The position numbers and the translations under genes were made by a program. Shown one piece after another: positions 1-8,473 of a stretch of 64,000 bases of DNA (position 1 is the stretch's first letter; each line of letters starts with the position of its first letter). Where the stretch lies: positions 1-64,000 of the forward strand of contig CAZBZV010000003.1 of NCBI GenBank assembly GCA_964496505.1. The letters are read 5' to 3'. The stretch comes from JAABVY01 sp964496505 (GTDB lineage Bacteria; Zixibacteria; MSB-5A5; JAABVY01). The notes below the pieces were generated by a model. That model saw nothing but the letters and a program-made list of their open reading frames with translations. It was not told where the DNA came from and did no database searches.

Positions 1-2
1 AT

Positions 3-974
3 AATATCGTTACCCAGGAAAGAAAAAAGATCGACGCGGCCTATTTTATAGGCAAGGGAAAGGTCTCCGAAATCCGGGATCTGGCTGAGTCGGAAGGCGC
101 CAATGCCGTTATTTTCGACGAGGAATTAACTCCCGCCCAAATTCGTAATCTGGAGAACCGTCTGGGTATAAAGGTCATTGACCGGACCACTCTGATCCTT
201 GATATCTTCGTCAACCGCGCTAAAACTAACGAGGCTAAGGCCCAAGTGGAACTGGCCCAGCTAAACCACCTGCTTCCACGGCTGACACGCCAGTGGACAC
301 ACCTTTCCAAGCAGTACGGTGGTATCGGCACCAAGGGGCCGGGTGAAACCCAGCTCGAAACAGATAGGCGTTTGATAAATAATAAAATAAAAATCCTGAA
401 GAAGAAGCTGAAAAAGATAGATAATGAGCGTATTACCCAGCGCAAAAACAGGCTCGATCTCTTCCGTGTATGCCTTGTGGGTTACACAAATGCCGGCAAA
501 TCGACCCTGTTCAACTGCCTGACCAAATCCGGCGTTACCACCGAAAACCGGCTTTTTTCGACACTCGACTCGACTACCCGTAAGCTCTCCGATTCCAACG
601 GGCATAGAATCCTTATGACCGATACGGTGGGTTTTATCAACAAGCTCCCGCATCAACTTGTGGCCTCATTTAAATCCACGCTGGATGAGGTCCGTTTAGC
701 CAGTCTTTTGATACATGTTGTAGATTTTTCACATCCTCATTATCTTAAGCGCATAGCCAATGTCAACGAGGTATTGTCGGATATAGGGGCTGACAAAATC
801 CCTATTATTATGGCATTCAACAAAATAGATAAATCTCCCGAACCCTACGCCGAATTCGGCCATTATTTCACTCCCGACCTGAAAAACTTCTTTCTCTCGG
901 CCATTAAAAAGCAGGGAATTGAACATTTAATTAAGAGAATAACCTATTTGGCCGATGATAATAATAGTGTTTAG
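3..974 (+). CDS. hflX: GTPase HflX, C-terminal 323 residues (5' end outside window)
   Basis: Ribosome-associated GTPase of the HflX family, which binds the 50S subunit and rescues stalled or heat-damaged ribosomes. The frame is open from the left edge, so the first ATG inside it (246) is internal and the true start lies upstream. The visible part holds the end of the N-terminal HflX domain, the family signature GGIGTKGPGETQLE, a basic coiled-coil stretch, and a complete G domain: G1 GYTNAGKST, G3 DTVGF and G4 NKID. The usual C-terminal domain is short. A receiver-domain gene follows after 15 bp and is probably co-transcribed. The family assignment is secure from the motifs. Its cellular role here is inferred from other bacteria. 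Confidence 0.95.
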   Translation, partial: NIVTQERKKIDAAYFIGKGKVSEIRDLAESEGANAVIFDEELTPAQIRNLENRLGIKVIDRTTLILDIFVNRAKTNEAKAQVELAQLNHLLPRLTRQWTHLSKQYGGIGTKGPGETQLETDRRLINNKIKILKKKLKKIDNERITQRKNRLDLFRVCLVGYTNAGKSTLFNCLTKSGVTTENRLFSTLDSTTRKLSDSNGHRILMTDTVGFINKLPHQLVASFKSTLDEVRLASLLIHVVDFSHPHYLKRIANVNEVLSDIGADKIPIIMAFNKIDKSPEPYAEFGHYFTPDLKNFFLSAIKKQGIEHLIKRITYLADDNNSV

Positions 975-989
975 GGAAATAGGAGTGAA

Positions 990-1361
990 ATGGCCAAGCA
1001 GCAGATATTAATAGTCGATGACAATCCAAATATGTCCAGCCTTTTGGCGGAGATGCTCGAAATTTTCGAGTTCGATTCCCAGCGTGCCGGAAACGGCCAG
1101 GAGGCCATGGATATTCTTGGCGGCGATTCCTTTTCGATGGTAATCACCGATTTACGTATGCCTGAAATGTCTGGATCGGAACTCCTGAAAAATATCAAGG
1201 AGAACCATCCCAATTTGCCGGTCGTGGTAATTTCGGGATACAATCTGGCCGAGGAGGAGGATACGCTTCTCTCAGAGCTGGCCGACGGGTTCATCAATAA
1301 GCCGTTCAAGATGGTTGACATTGAGAATATGTTGAATAGATTTTTCAAAGCCCGCATCTAA
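990..1361 (+). CDS. Stand-alone CheY-like response regulator receiver
   Basis: Single receiver domain of 123 residues with no output domain. Conserved residues are the acidic pair D10/D11, phospho-acceptor D54 in VITDLRMP, S82 and K104 in NKPF. It should be phosphorylated by a histidine kinase and act through protein-protein contacts or as a phosphate sink. The start follows a GGAG ribosome-binding site closely, 15 bp after hflX. No partner kinase is adjacent, so its pathway is unknown. It is not necessarily chemotactic CheY: the FxNKPF end and short length fit many orphan receivers. Confidence 0.9.
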   Translation: MAKQQILIVDDNPNMSSLLAEMLEIFEFDSQRAGNGQEAMDILGGDSFSMVITDLRMPEMSGSELLKNIKENHPNLPVVVISGYNLAEEEDTLLSELADGFINKPFKMVDIENMLNRFFKARI

Positions 1362-1470
1362 CGGGAATTCCAATCAAGCTCAAAATCAAGCCTCCCTATA
1401 AATCTATCCAAATCATTCATAGGCAATCTGGGTCTAATACTATATTCTATGTCAAATCAATTTACGCAAT

Positions 1471-1503
1471 AAAAAAGCGCCTCGATTAATAACCGGGGCG
1501 CTT
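1471..1503 (-). terminator. Rho-independent terminator of the aminotransferase gene
   Basis: Read on the minus strand, the arms AAGCGCC and GGCGCTT (1475-1481 and 1497-1503) pair with a partly paired inner segment and are followed by a run of T residues. It lies 20 bp past the stop of the minus-strand aminotransferase. Confidence 0.8.
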
Positions 1504-1523
1504 CTATCAAGATTATATTACAT

Positions 1524-2798
1524 CTATTTCGTCACAGGCTCCTGTTTGCCCGCCAGTACTCTCTCGAGACGTTCGAGGATGTACTGCTGTTCGGAATCAT
1601 CGATAATCAACGGCGGTGAAATCCGAATCGTATGACCATGGCTGTCGTTGGCCAGCATATTCATATCCAGAAGCTGGCGGCAGAAGAACATAGCATCGCC
1701 GTTGTTGACCTCGATTCCGATAAAGAGCCCCTTGCCCCGAACCTCCTTAACATGCTCGGAGCGGGACGCGATATCCAGAATCTGCTTCTTCATATACTCG
1801 CCTTTGCGAGCAGACATGCCCGAAAGATCCTCTTCCTTGAAGACATCCAACGCCGCATTGCCCGCGACCATGGAAAGCGGATAATGACCGTATGTGGAAC
1901 CGTCGGAACCCGGCGAGAATGCCATATGCATCAAATAAGCATTGGTAACCAGTACAGAGAGAGGAACCAGTCCGCCCGAAATAGCCTTGCCCAGAACCAC
2001 CGCATCGGGAATAACACCTTCATGCTGGAAAGCGAAGTCCTTACCGGTACGTCCCATTCCAACCTGAATCTCGTCAGCGGTAAGGATCAAATCGTATTTA
2101 TCGCAGATTTCACGCAGGCCTTTCATGAATCCCGGAGGAGGAACATACATTCCGCCCTCGCCCTGCATCGGCTCAACCAGTATGCCACAGGTATTGGGCG
2201 TCACCGCTCTTTCGACCGCATCCAGATCACCGAAGGGCACCTCGATAAATCCCGGAGTCAGCGGCCCAAAACCCTCTTTGTATTTCTTGGCCGTAGAGAA
2301 GGAGATTACCGTGATCATCCGGCCGTGGAAATTATTCGCGAATGTAATAATCTCCTGCTTGCCGTCGGGAATTCCCTTGTTCTTGAATCCGTAATACCGC
2401 ATCAGCTTAATAGCAGTCTCTACAGATTCGACTCCGCCGTTTTTTGCCATAGCCACATTGCCGCTCTCACCAAAACGTGTACCAAGCTGGGGAAGCAGCG
2501 TACAAAGTTTTTCCAGAAAGCGTGACTTAACATCGGTGAAAATCACATTGGAAATCACCGAACCCATACCCTCCTGCAGAGCCTTAACCAAGGCAGCTAC
2601 GATTTTGGGATGGTGATGTCCCGGATTGGCGGCGCTGTAAGCGGCCAGACAGTCAAGGATTTTTGTACCGTCCTGAGTGTAAAGCCAGGCGCCTTTGGTT
2701 TTGCGAATTACGGTTTTCAGCCGGTTATAATGGTGGGCACCGTATTTCTGATCGAGCTCAATAGCATCGATATCTTTTAAGTCTGTCAACCCGATCAT
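1524..2798 (-). CDS. rocD: Class III aminotransferase, ornithine-type
   Basis: PLP-dependent class III (omega) aminotransferase of 424 residues, the usual family length. It most resembles ornithine--oxo-acid transaminases, which convert ornithine and 2-oxoglutarate to glutamate semialdehyde and glutamate. The PLP lysine is K271 in VLGKAISGG, the cofactor aspartate is D242 in TADEIQVG, and the substrate-entry segment AAYSAANPGHHHP is typical. The start has an AAGGAGAG ribosome-binding site. The gene is monocistronic, with its own promoter and terminator. Acetylornithine or gamma-aminobutyrate aminotransferase are alternatives that sequence alone cannot exclude. A link to the arginine and polyamine genes near 37-39 kb is possible but is inference. 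Confidence 0.8.
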   Translation of the reverse strand: MIGLTDLKDIDAIELDQKYGAHHYNRLKTVIRKTKGAWLYTQDGTKILDCLAAYSAANPGHHHPKIVAALVKALQEGMGSVISNVIFTDVKSRFLEKLCTLLPQLGTRFGESGNVAMAKNGGVESVETAIKLMRYYGFKNKGIPDGKQEIITFANNFHGRMITVISFSTAKKYKEGFGPLTPGFIEVPFGDLDAVERAVTPNTCGILVEPMQGEGGMYVPPPGFMKGLREICDKYDLILTADEIQVGMGRTGKDFAFQHEGVIPDAVVLGKAISGGLVPLSVLVTNAYLMHMAFSPGSDGSTYGHYPLSMVAGNAALDVFKEEDLSGMSARKGEYMKKQILDIASRSEHVKEVRGKGLFIGIEVNNGDAMFFCRQLLDMNMLANDSHGHTIRISPPLIIDDSEQQYILERLERVLAGKQEPVTK

Positions 2799-2886
2799 AT
2801 CTCTCTCCTTATTCCTCAGATCGTCGTCATCATAGTCACTACAAAGGTCAGTGGCTATATGTTCCCGCCTTCACAAGGCCTTAATC

Positions 2887-2914
2887 TATATACGTCCAAT
2901 TCCGGTTTTGTCAA
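2887..2914 (-). promoter_or_regulatory. Sigma-70-type promoter for the aminotransferase gene
   Basis: On the minus strand there is a perfect TTGACA, a 16-bp spacer and TATATA, about 90 bp before the ATG at 2798. This is a consensus match only, with no transcript data. Confidence 0.5.
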
Positions 2915-3086
2915 GTGTTGTAATCCAAAATTTTTTAACGGCTTACGGGAATTTTCTAAAGCAATTTACAGGGGATATATCGGCAGAAATTAATCGAAAT
3001 ATAACCTATTATTACTCATAATGATCCGTTGTTACAAACTTACGTTACAGTAATATTTTAGAGAGAAATCGGAGCTCATTTGTCCT

Positions 3087-3590
3087 CTAAATTTCCGGAG
3101 CTTCGGCACCGAAATTCGCCCATTCCTCCTTGGAAGGTCCGCATACCCCGGGAACTTTCAGACCGGCCTGACGCATTAAAACCGTCATCTGTCCGCGGTG
3201 ATGAGCCTGATGTACCACCAGAATATAAAGCGCAAACCCTTTTTTCCACTTCAGGCCGTACATATCATCTTCCTTGAGCAAGTCATCATCACTCCACTTC
3301 GATTTGATTTCGCTTATGAGCTGCTCCGAGGCATCCTTGTAAGCATCAATTATCTTCACCAGGCTGTCCGGCACCGGATCGTCCTCCTTGATGCCTCTGA
3401 ACTCCAATCCGGTTCGGGATATCATTTCGGGAATAGTCAGCACAATGTGCCAGGCTATTCGTCCAATGTTTCTGTGATCATCTGCGACAGACTGAGAGAG
3501 TGACTCCTGCGTCAGGGATTTCATCACATTGATCATATTCTCCGACTCACTTTTCCAGATAGACTCAAAGTCTTCAATGCTTTTGAACAT
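3087..3590 (-). CDS. DinB-family four-helix metalloprotein
   Basis: 167-residue DinB/YfiT-like protein. Family members form a four-helix bundle with a three-histidine metal site and are often thiol-dependent transferases or damage-induced proteins. The likely ligands are visible: H48 (IAWHIV), H127 and H131 (HQAHHRGQ). A longer reading starts at 3623, but the internal ATG at 3590 sits right behind a strong AGGGGG ribosome-binding site, so I start there. The C-terminus ends with the usual VPGVCGPSKEEW-type segment. The gene stands alone. Its substrate is unknown. Confidence 0.85.
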   Translation of the reverse strand: MFKSIEDFESIWKSESENMINVMKSLTQESLSQSVADDHRNIGRIAWHIVLTIPEMISRTGLEFRGIKEDDPVPDSLVKIIDAYKDASEQLISEIKSKWSDDDLLKEDDMYGLKWKKGFALYILVVHQAHHRGQMTVLMRQAGLKVPGVCGPSKEEWANFGAEAPEI

Positions 3591-3684
3591 GTTTCCCCCT
3601 GTATGGGATGGTTGATTATGCAAGCTTGCTTTGGGGAATATACGACTCGGGGCGAATTCTGTAAATCATTTATGCGGGCAAATA

Positions 3685-3714
3685 AAAAAGCCTGTCCGTT
3701 GACGGGCAGGCTTT
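3685..3714 (-). terminator. Terminator of the small Myb-like gene
   Basis: A ten-base-pair stem (3690-3699 with 3702-3711, one G-T pair) with a two-base loop, followed on the minus strand by six T residues. It lies about 20 bp after the stop of the small basic protein gene. Confidence 0.85.
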
Positions 3715-3734
3715 AAAAGAAGACTCTCTTATTT

Positions 3735-3998
3735 TTAACGCCACTGGCTGGAGCGCATTTTCTTCAGATAAGTCTTGTTCTTTCTCAGACCGAGGTCGCC
3801 AGCTTTGGCCTGCACCGAGGAAACAGTGCGGCGGAACTTGCGGGCGATGTCCTTGGTCGGGGTGTCTTTGTAAATCTTTCTGAGGGTCTTTACCTCAGTC
3901 GGTGTCCAGGGTTTGCCATTGGCCCAGCGCTTTTTGCTGGAACGGTTCCACTTGGTGGAACTCTTGGAGGTGTAGCGAGTGCTTCTCCTGACCGGCAT
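3735..3998 (-). CDS. Small basic SANT/Myb-like DNA-binding protein
   Basis: 87-residue, very basic protein. Residues 29-73 form a Myb/SANT-like helical unit: PWTPTEVKTLRKIY, then PTKDIARKFRRTVSSVQAKA, then a GLRKNK end. This is the pattern of WTxxE...IAxxLxRTxxSVxxKAxxLGLR repeats found in small bacterial and phage DNA-binding proteins. The N-terminal 28 residues are rich in Arg, Lys and Ser and look disordered. A good AAGGAG ribosome-binding site precedes the ATG and a strong terminator follows, so it is likely expressed. A nucleoid-associated or regulatory role is inferred. No target is visible. Confidence 0.75.
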   Translation of the reverse strand: MPVRRSTRYTSKSSTKWNRSSKKRWANGKPWTPTEVKTLRKIYKDTPTKDIARKFRRTVSSVQAKAGDLGLRKNKTYLKKMRSSQWR

Positions 3999-4140
3999 AT
4001 CCTTACTCCTTTGTTTAGGTTAATGCGGCCATGGCGGTCGAATAATCAATGTACTATCCGATCCGGCATGGAGTTATTTAATATGTTCTTAGCTTACTAT
4101 TTTATTCGGCTTGCGGGCTTAAAGCTTTAACCGTAAACTG

Positions 4141-4491
4141 ATGCTAATCGATTGTGCAGGTTCATATTATGGGATAAATCCCATAATCCTGATATCTGCC
4201 CTTCTATATAAGTCTTTGCAAGATATAAAATTGCAAAATCTAAATGGGAGCTGTGAACACTATACTTTAGATTTAGCTGCTTCAAAAAAAATTGAAATTA
4301 AGGCCGATTTAGAGAGCTAAACAGGAACAAAAACAGTTTCACGTGGTTGTCATAGGACTAATACATCAAAAGATTTGTATAAGGCAAGGCTTGCTTTTGA
4401 ACGAAGATATGATTATATTGCAGTTTGCCTGTCAAGTTCTTTGAACTCAGAAAATATTTTTTCTAATCGCCTCAAATGTTTTCCAAGGTAA
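4141..4491 (+). pseudogene. Possible decayed nuclease-like ORF in a 664-bp gap
   Basis: The stretch 3999-4662 has no intact gene. One frame reads from an ATG at 4141 to a TAA at 4318-4320 (59 codons), then continues open to 4491. The joined text looks protein-like: KKIEIKADLES before the stop, then KTVSRGCHRTNTSKDLYKAR and RRYDYIAVCL after it. The pairing of an EIKADL strand with a YDYIAVCL strand recalls PD-(D/E)XK nucleases of the homing-endonuclease kind. The region is clearly more AT-rich than its neighbours and has no ribosome-binding site, so it may be a degraded acquired gene. It could equally be chance. The rest of the gap shows nothing I can name. Confidence 0.25.
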
Positions 4492-4662
4492 TCTTGATAT
4501 TTATTTGAATGGCGGACTTGGATGTAAATGTTAATTCAAGTTCTCAAGATTTGAGAGCTAATACCGAAAGAATACAGGGGATGTAATTCATCAGAAACTC
4601 TTCGGCATATTTACAGTATAACAAGTAAGCCCTGCGATAATAAGCTGATAAGAGAGTCAATC

Positions 4663-5928
4663 ATGAAAAAGTTTCTAATCATTGTCACAGCGATTATTTT
4701 CATTTTCCCCGCCCTTCTTTCGGCGGACAGGATACTAATTCCTATGGATCATACCCAGAACGATCATCTCAAGGCCTACGGTGTGGCTTTCTACTGTCTT
4801 CAGCAGGGCTACAAGGTGGAATGGCTTTTGAACTTTAGAGCCGGAGCATTCCTGACACCCAGCAGGGAAGACATCGGAGAAATATGTCTTTTGCGAGGTG
4901 TGAGTTACGAAACGATCCCAAACTCCGAAGCGGAAAATATATACAGAACTATCGAGACCGAAAATATGGAGGTCATTCTTCTGGAAAAACCTCCCGAGGT
5001 TGCGATCTACTCTCCGCCCAACAAGGAGCCCTGGGATGATGCTGTGACTCTGGCATTGACATATGCCGAAATTCCCTACACCACACTCTGGGACGAGGAG
5101 ATGCTGGAGGGTGATCTGGAAAAATATGACTGGCTGCACTTGCATCACGAGGATTTCACGGGACAGTTCGGAAAATTTTACGGCGCGTACCGCAACGCGG
5201 AATGGTACAAGCAGGAAGTTGCCACCAACGAGATCGCGGCCAAGGCTCTTGGATTTCGCAAGGTGCCGGAACTAAAGCTGGCAGTGGCCAAGACAGTGAA
5301 GGATTATATCTATCGCGGTGGATTCGTCTTCGCCATGTGCTCTGCGCCGGAGACTATGGATATCGCTCTGGCGGCGGAGAACACAGACATCGTTCCACGT
5401 GAATATGACGGCGACCCAATAGATCCAAACTGCCAGAAAAAATTAAGCTATGAAAATTGTCTGGCATTCGAAAACTTTACGATCTCTTTAAATGCCCTGG
5501 AATACAGGCATTCGGATATCGACACATATCCCGAGAGAAGCAATTACATAAAAAATCAGGACATGGATTATTTCCGGCTCTTCGATTTTTCAGCAAAACT
5601 CGATCCGGTCCCTACCATGCTCGTACAATGCCATCTGGGACAGATCAGGGGTTTCATGGGACAGAGCACCGCTATGCGCAAGTCGCTCTTGAAATCGCAT
5701 GTCACCGTGCTGGCGGAGGTCGAGGGCTTTGATGAGGTGAGATATATTCATGGCAATTACGGAAGAGGGACCTTTACATTTCTGGCCGGGCACGATCCCG
5801 AGGATTATATGCACATGGTGGGCGATCCGCCCACAGATCTGGAGCTGCATAAAAATTCACCGGGCTATCGTCTGATCCTGAACAATATCCTTTTCCCGGC
5901 CGCAAAAAAGAAAGAACGTAAGACCTGA
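4663..5928 (+). CDS. Exported asparagine-synthetase-B-like protein of unknown role
   Basis: 421-residue protein with a clear signal peptide (about residues 1-21: basic MKK, hydrophobic core, end at LLSA). It matches the family often labelled asparagine synthetase B in Bacteroidetes-type genomes. The characteristic opening is RILIPMDHTQNDHLKAYGVA, followed by a glutamine-amidotransferase-like alpha/beta fold (HLHHEDFTGQ, GGFVFAMCSAPETMDIA). It lacks the N-terminal Cys glutaminase and ATP-pyrophosphatase motifs of true AsnB, so that label is probably wrong. Location is periplasm or outer surface. No operon partners. The biochemical function is unknown. Confidence 0.7.
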   Translation: MKKFLIIVTAIIFIFPALLSADRILIPMDHTQNDHLKAYGVAFYCLQQGYKVEWLLNFRAGAFLTPSREDIGEICLLRGVSYETIPNSEAENIYRTIETENMEVILLEKPPEVAIYSPPNKEPWDDAVTLALTYAEIPYTTLWDEEMLEGDLEKYDWLHLHHEDFTGQFGKFYGAYRNAEWYKQEVATNEIAAKALGFRKVPELKLAVAKTVKDYIYRGGFVFAMCSAPETMDIALAAENTDIVPREYDGDPIDPNCQKKLSYENCLAFENFTISLNALEYRHSDIDTYPERSNYIKNQDMDYFRLFDFSAKLDPVPTMLVQCHLGQIRGFMGQSTAMRKSLLKSHVTVLAEVEGFDEVRYIHGNYGRGTFTFLAGHDPEDYMHMVGDPPTDLELHKNSPGYRLILNNILFPAAKKKERKT

Positions 5929-6035
5929 TTTTCAGGCACTTAAATGCCGTCCGGCTGTTATTGAGAGTAGCAGCACAAGTTTTATCTACCTGATTTTTTA
6001 GGGAAATATAGGCAGAAATTTAAGGAAAATTAGAG

Positions 6036-6063
6036 TTGCATCGCATAAAATAAAACGTATATT
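6036..6063 (+). promoter_or_regulatory. Sigma-70-type promoter for the ERCC4/HhH gene
   Basis: TTGCAT, 16-bp spacer, TATATT, lying about 70 bp before the TTG start at 6132. A consensus match to both hexamers. Confidence 0.45.
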
Positions 6064-6131
6064 TTGCGATTCTCTTAATTCGAATCTTAAGCCCAAAAGG
6101 CGTATTATACCAGTTTACAAGGAGAATTGGA

Positions 6132-6797
6132 TTGTTTGATTCAAATCTATCGATGATAGTATCCAACCGGCAGAAAGGCAGACCGATCGCGACAGAGCTG
6201 GAAAATCTGGGCATAGTTCTTCGTTACGCTAACCTGAAATCGGGAGACTTTCTAATTTCGGAGAAGATTGCGGTGGATATCATGAACGCTGATGAGTTCA
6301 TCGAATCCGTCAACAACAAGATGTTATTCAGAAAGCTTATCGATTTCAAGCGTGACTTTCCCGAGGCGGTTTTCATACTTCAGGGATTCATCGCCCTGAA
6401 CGGTAAGATGAATTCGCCCAAGATCAGAAGCGCAATCTCCTACATCACGATTTTAAATCGTATGCCGATTATCATGACAACTGATGCCAAGGATTCGGCG
6501 CAGTACCTCAATCTTCTGGTACGGCAGGCGCAACACGGCCTGACCATGGAGAGCCGCGATTCTGACAGCAGGAAGAAGGAGAGGTACTCCTCGCTAAAGG
6601 AGGCACAGGTTGCGGTTTTATCGGCGTTGCCGGAGGTTGGTTCAGCGACGGCAGAAGCCATTCTGACCCAGTTTGGATCACTGTCAAAGGTATTCAAAGC
6701 TTCAGCTTCCGACCTGATGAGGGTCGGCGGAATCGGCCGTAAAAAAGCCGAGAGATTAGTTAAGGTATTCGAAGCAAAGTATCGCAAGCAAAAGTAG
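6132..6797 (+). CDS. ERCC4/XPF-like protein with tandem HhH and degenerate active site
   Basis: 221 residues: an ERCC4-type nuclease fold (about 5-135) joined to a helix-hairpin-helix pair (about 165-221; LPEVGSATAEAILTQFGSL and VGGIGRKKAERLVK). This is the architecture of XPF/Hef-type structure-specific endonucleases. The core aligns without gaps to the XPF pattern, but the catalytic positions differ: the usual VDxRE is V10-S-N-R-Q14, and the usual ERK after the conserved GD (38-39) is D49-I-M51. The nuclease is therefore probably inactive, like ERCC1 or FAAP24, and may serve as a DNA-binding or partner subunit. The start is TTG with AAGGAG eight bases upstream; the in-frame ATG at residue 8 would cut into the first strand. 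Confidence 0.75.
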   Translation: MFDSNLSMIVSNRQKGRPIATELENLGIVLRYANLKSGDFLISEKIAVDIMNADEFIESVNNKMLFRKLIDFKRDFPEAVFILQGFIALNGKMNSPKIRSAISYITILNRMPIIMTTDAKDSAQYLNLLVRQAQHGLTMESRDSDSRKKERYSSLKEAQVAVLSALPEVGSATAEAILTQFGSLSKVFKASASDLMRVGGIGRKKAERLVKVFEAKYRKQK

Positions 6798-6918
6798 ACA
6801 GCGTTGCTTCAAACACAGCCATTTGGAATAACTGAACTTCGTTCTTTTCCAAAAAGACTGACCAACTAATAATCCAGGGGCTAATAGTTTCCCATTACGG
6901 GACCGCGGATTGGTGTAC

Positions 6919-8022
6919 CTATTCCTTCCAGTCGGCAATAAAGATATTGGTCTCACCCGGTTCGGATTGATTCCTGTTTGATGCGAACACAAGTTTTTTT
7001 CCGTCATGTGAAAACATCGGAAAACCGTCAAACTCCGCTTCGAAGGTGATTTGCTTTAAGCCGCTGCCATCGACATTAATCATAAAAAGGTCGAAATTGC
7101 GTCCGCCTTCATGATGGTTTGAAGCGAAAATAATCCGTTTGCCGTCGGGATGAAAGTACGGGCAGAAATTGGCGCCGCCCAGATTTGTCACCTGCCTGCG
7201 CTCTGTACCGTCGGCGCGTATCACGTAGATCTCAAGCTTGCCGGGACGAATCTGGTTTTTGGATAAATTATATTTATAATCCGCAATCTCGGCCGAGTCT
7301 TTGGGGTGATGCGCGCGGTAGACCAACCACTCGCCGTCCATCGAGAAAAACGCCCCGCCATCATAACCGAGTTCTTTGGTAATCCGCTTTTGATCACTGC
7401 CATCGGGATTCATTGTATAAATATCGAGGTCACCTTCACGAAGCGAGGTAAAAACAATCTTGCTGCCGTCCGGAGAATACACTGCCTCGGCATCATAGCG
7501 TGGATTTACAGTTAAACGCTCGAGGTCAGAACCATCCGGATCAGCCCGGAAAATATCATACCCGGGATAAAGTGACCATACATAACCGTGCGACATATCC
7601 GGCGGCGGGGGACATTCGCTGTCTGCCAGATGAGTGGAGGCATAAACAATCTTCTCACCCTCCGGTGCGATAAAGGCGCAGGTTGTCCTTCCTTCTCCGG
7701 TCGAAACAAGCTTCTTATCCGAACCGTCGAAATTCATCATGAATATCTGGTCGCATTCAAAGCTATCGCGGGTTGACTGAAATATCAGCTTATCTCCCTC
7801 ATAAGAAAAATAGGCCTCTGCATTTTCACCGCCAAAGGTCAACTGCTGAATGTTTGCTAAATAATTTTCCTCGCCCGGTCTTAAAAGATCTCCGGCTGTA
7901 TCAACCGATGAATCCTCATCCTGATTCTGAGCCTCCTCTCCCCCGCATGCCAAAATCAGGGCCAATGCCAAAAATAAGGTCACATTAATAAAGATAAATC
8001 TATTTATAATATTTCTATGCAT
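6919..8022 (-). CDS. TolB-like beta-propeller lipoprotein (PD40/WD40-like repeats)
   Basis: Lipoprotein of 367 residues with a lipobox (LILAC-G) after a hydrophobic stretch, then six or so PD40 repeats of the form YSPDGSKIVFTS...DIYTMNPDGSDQKRIT, as in the TolB propeller. It should sit in the periplasm, anchored by lipid. No enzyme motif is present, so a binding or scaffold role is likely. A longer ORF begins at 8040, but the ATG at 8022 has a GAGG ribosome-binding site at proper spacing and overlaps the OsmC stop by 8 bp, typical of translational coupling. It is the last gene of a DUF302-OsmC-TolB-like operon. Confidence 0.8.
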   Translation of the reverse strand: MHRNIINRFIFINVTLFLALALILACGGEEAQNQDEDSSVDTAGDLLRPGEENYLANIQQLTFGGENAEAYFSYEGDKLIFQSTRDSFECDQIFMMNFDGSDKKLVSTGEGRTTCAFIAPEGEKIVYASTHLADSECPPPPDMSHGYVWSLYPGYDIFRADPDGSDLERLTVNPRYDAEAVYSPDGSKIVFTSLREGDLDIYTMNPDGSDQKRITKELGYDGGAFFSMDGEWLVYRAHHPKDSAEIADYKYNLSKNQIRPGKLEIYVIRADGTERRQVTNLGGANFCPYFHPDGKRIIFASNHHEGGRNFDLFMINVDGSGLKQITFEAEFDGFPMFSHDGKKLVFASNRNQSEPGETNIFIADWKE

Positions 8023-8446
8023 ACGATACCTCGTCCTCAATAACTACGCCTGTTTTCAATGTCTTAGAGACCGGACATTTCCCGGGAATCGACATCAGTT
8101 TCTGTTTTTCCTCATCCGAAAAATCACCGCTGATTTCAACCGAGCGCTTAATATGTTCGATATGGCTTCTGGGGTCGCCCTCCTCACAGGCCTTGCAGTC
8201 CTTGATATGCATGCGATTGTATTCCAGGGTCACCTCACACCCAGTCAGATCGAGCTTTTTGCGGTCGGCATACCATCTGATAGTCATAGCGGTGCAGGCC
8301 GCCAGCGATGCCAGAAGCAGATCATACGGGTTAGGGCCGGTATTATCACCGCCCGCCTTCTCAGGCTCGTCGGCGGTCAGATCATGCTCCTGCATATGGA
8401 TTTCGGTTGTAAATTTCTTTCCCAGCGTTGCGGTTATAACTTTCAT
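8015..8446 (-). CDS. OsmC/Ohr-family peroxiredoxin-like protein
   Basis: 143 residues matching the OsmC family, thiol-dependent enzymes that reduce organic hydroperoxides. The two catalytic cysteines are C51 (LAACTAMTIR) and C124 (GKCPVSKTL), in the standard positions. The central loop DCKACEEGDPR carries two further cysteines, as in the YhfA-like OsmC subgroup, whose role is less clear than that of Ohr. It is preceded after 27 bp by a DUF302 gene and overlaps the next gene. A role in thiol or redox homeostasis is inferred. Confidence 0.85.
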   Translation of the reverse strand: MKVITATLGKKFTTEIHMQEHDLTADEPEKAGGDNTGPNPYDLLLASLAACTAMTIRWYADRKKLDLTGCEVTLEYNRMHIKDCKACEEGDPRSHIEHIKRSVEISGDFSDEEKQKLMSIPGKCPVSKTLKTGVVIEDEVSYA

Positions 8447-8473
8447 TCCGCTCCTCCCAATTCGACAGATTTT

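Noticed and set aside
1632..2525. 297-codon plus-strand frame
   Set aside because: It is antisense to the aminotransferase, with no start signals and no motif.
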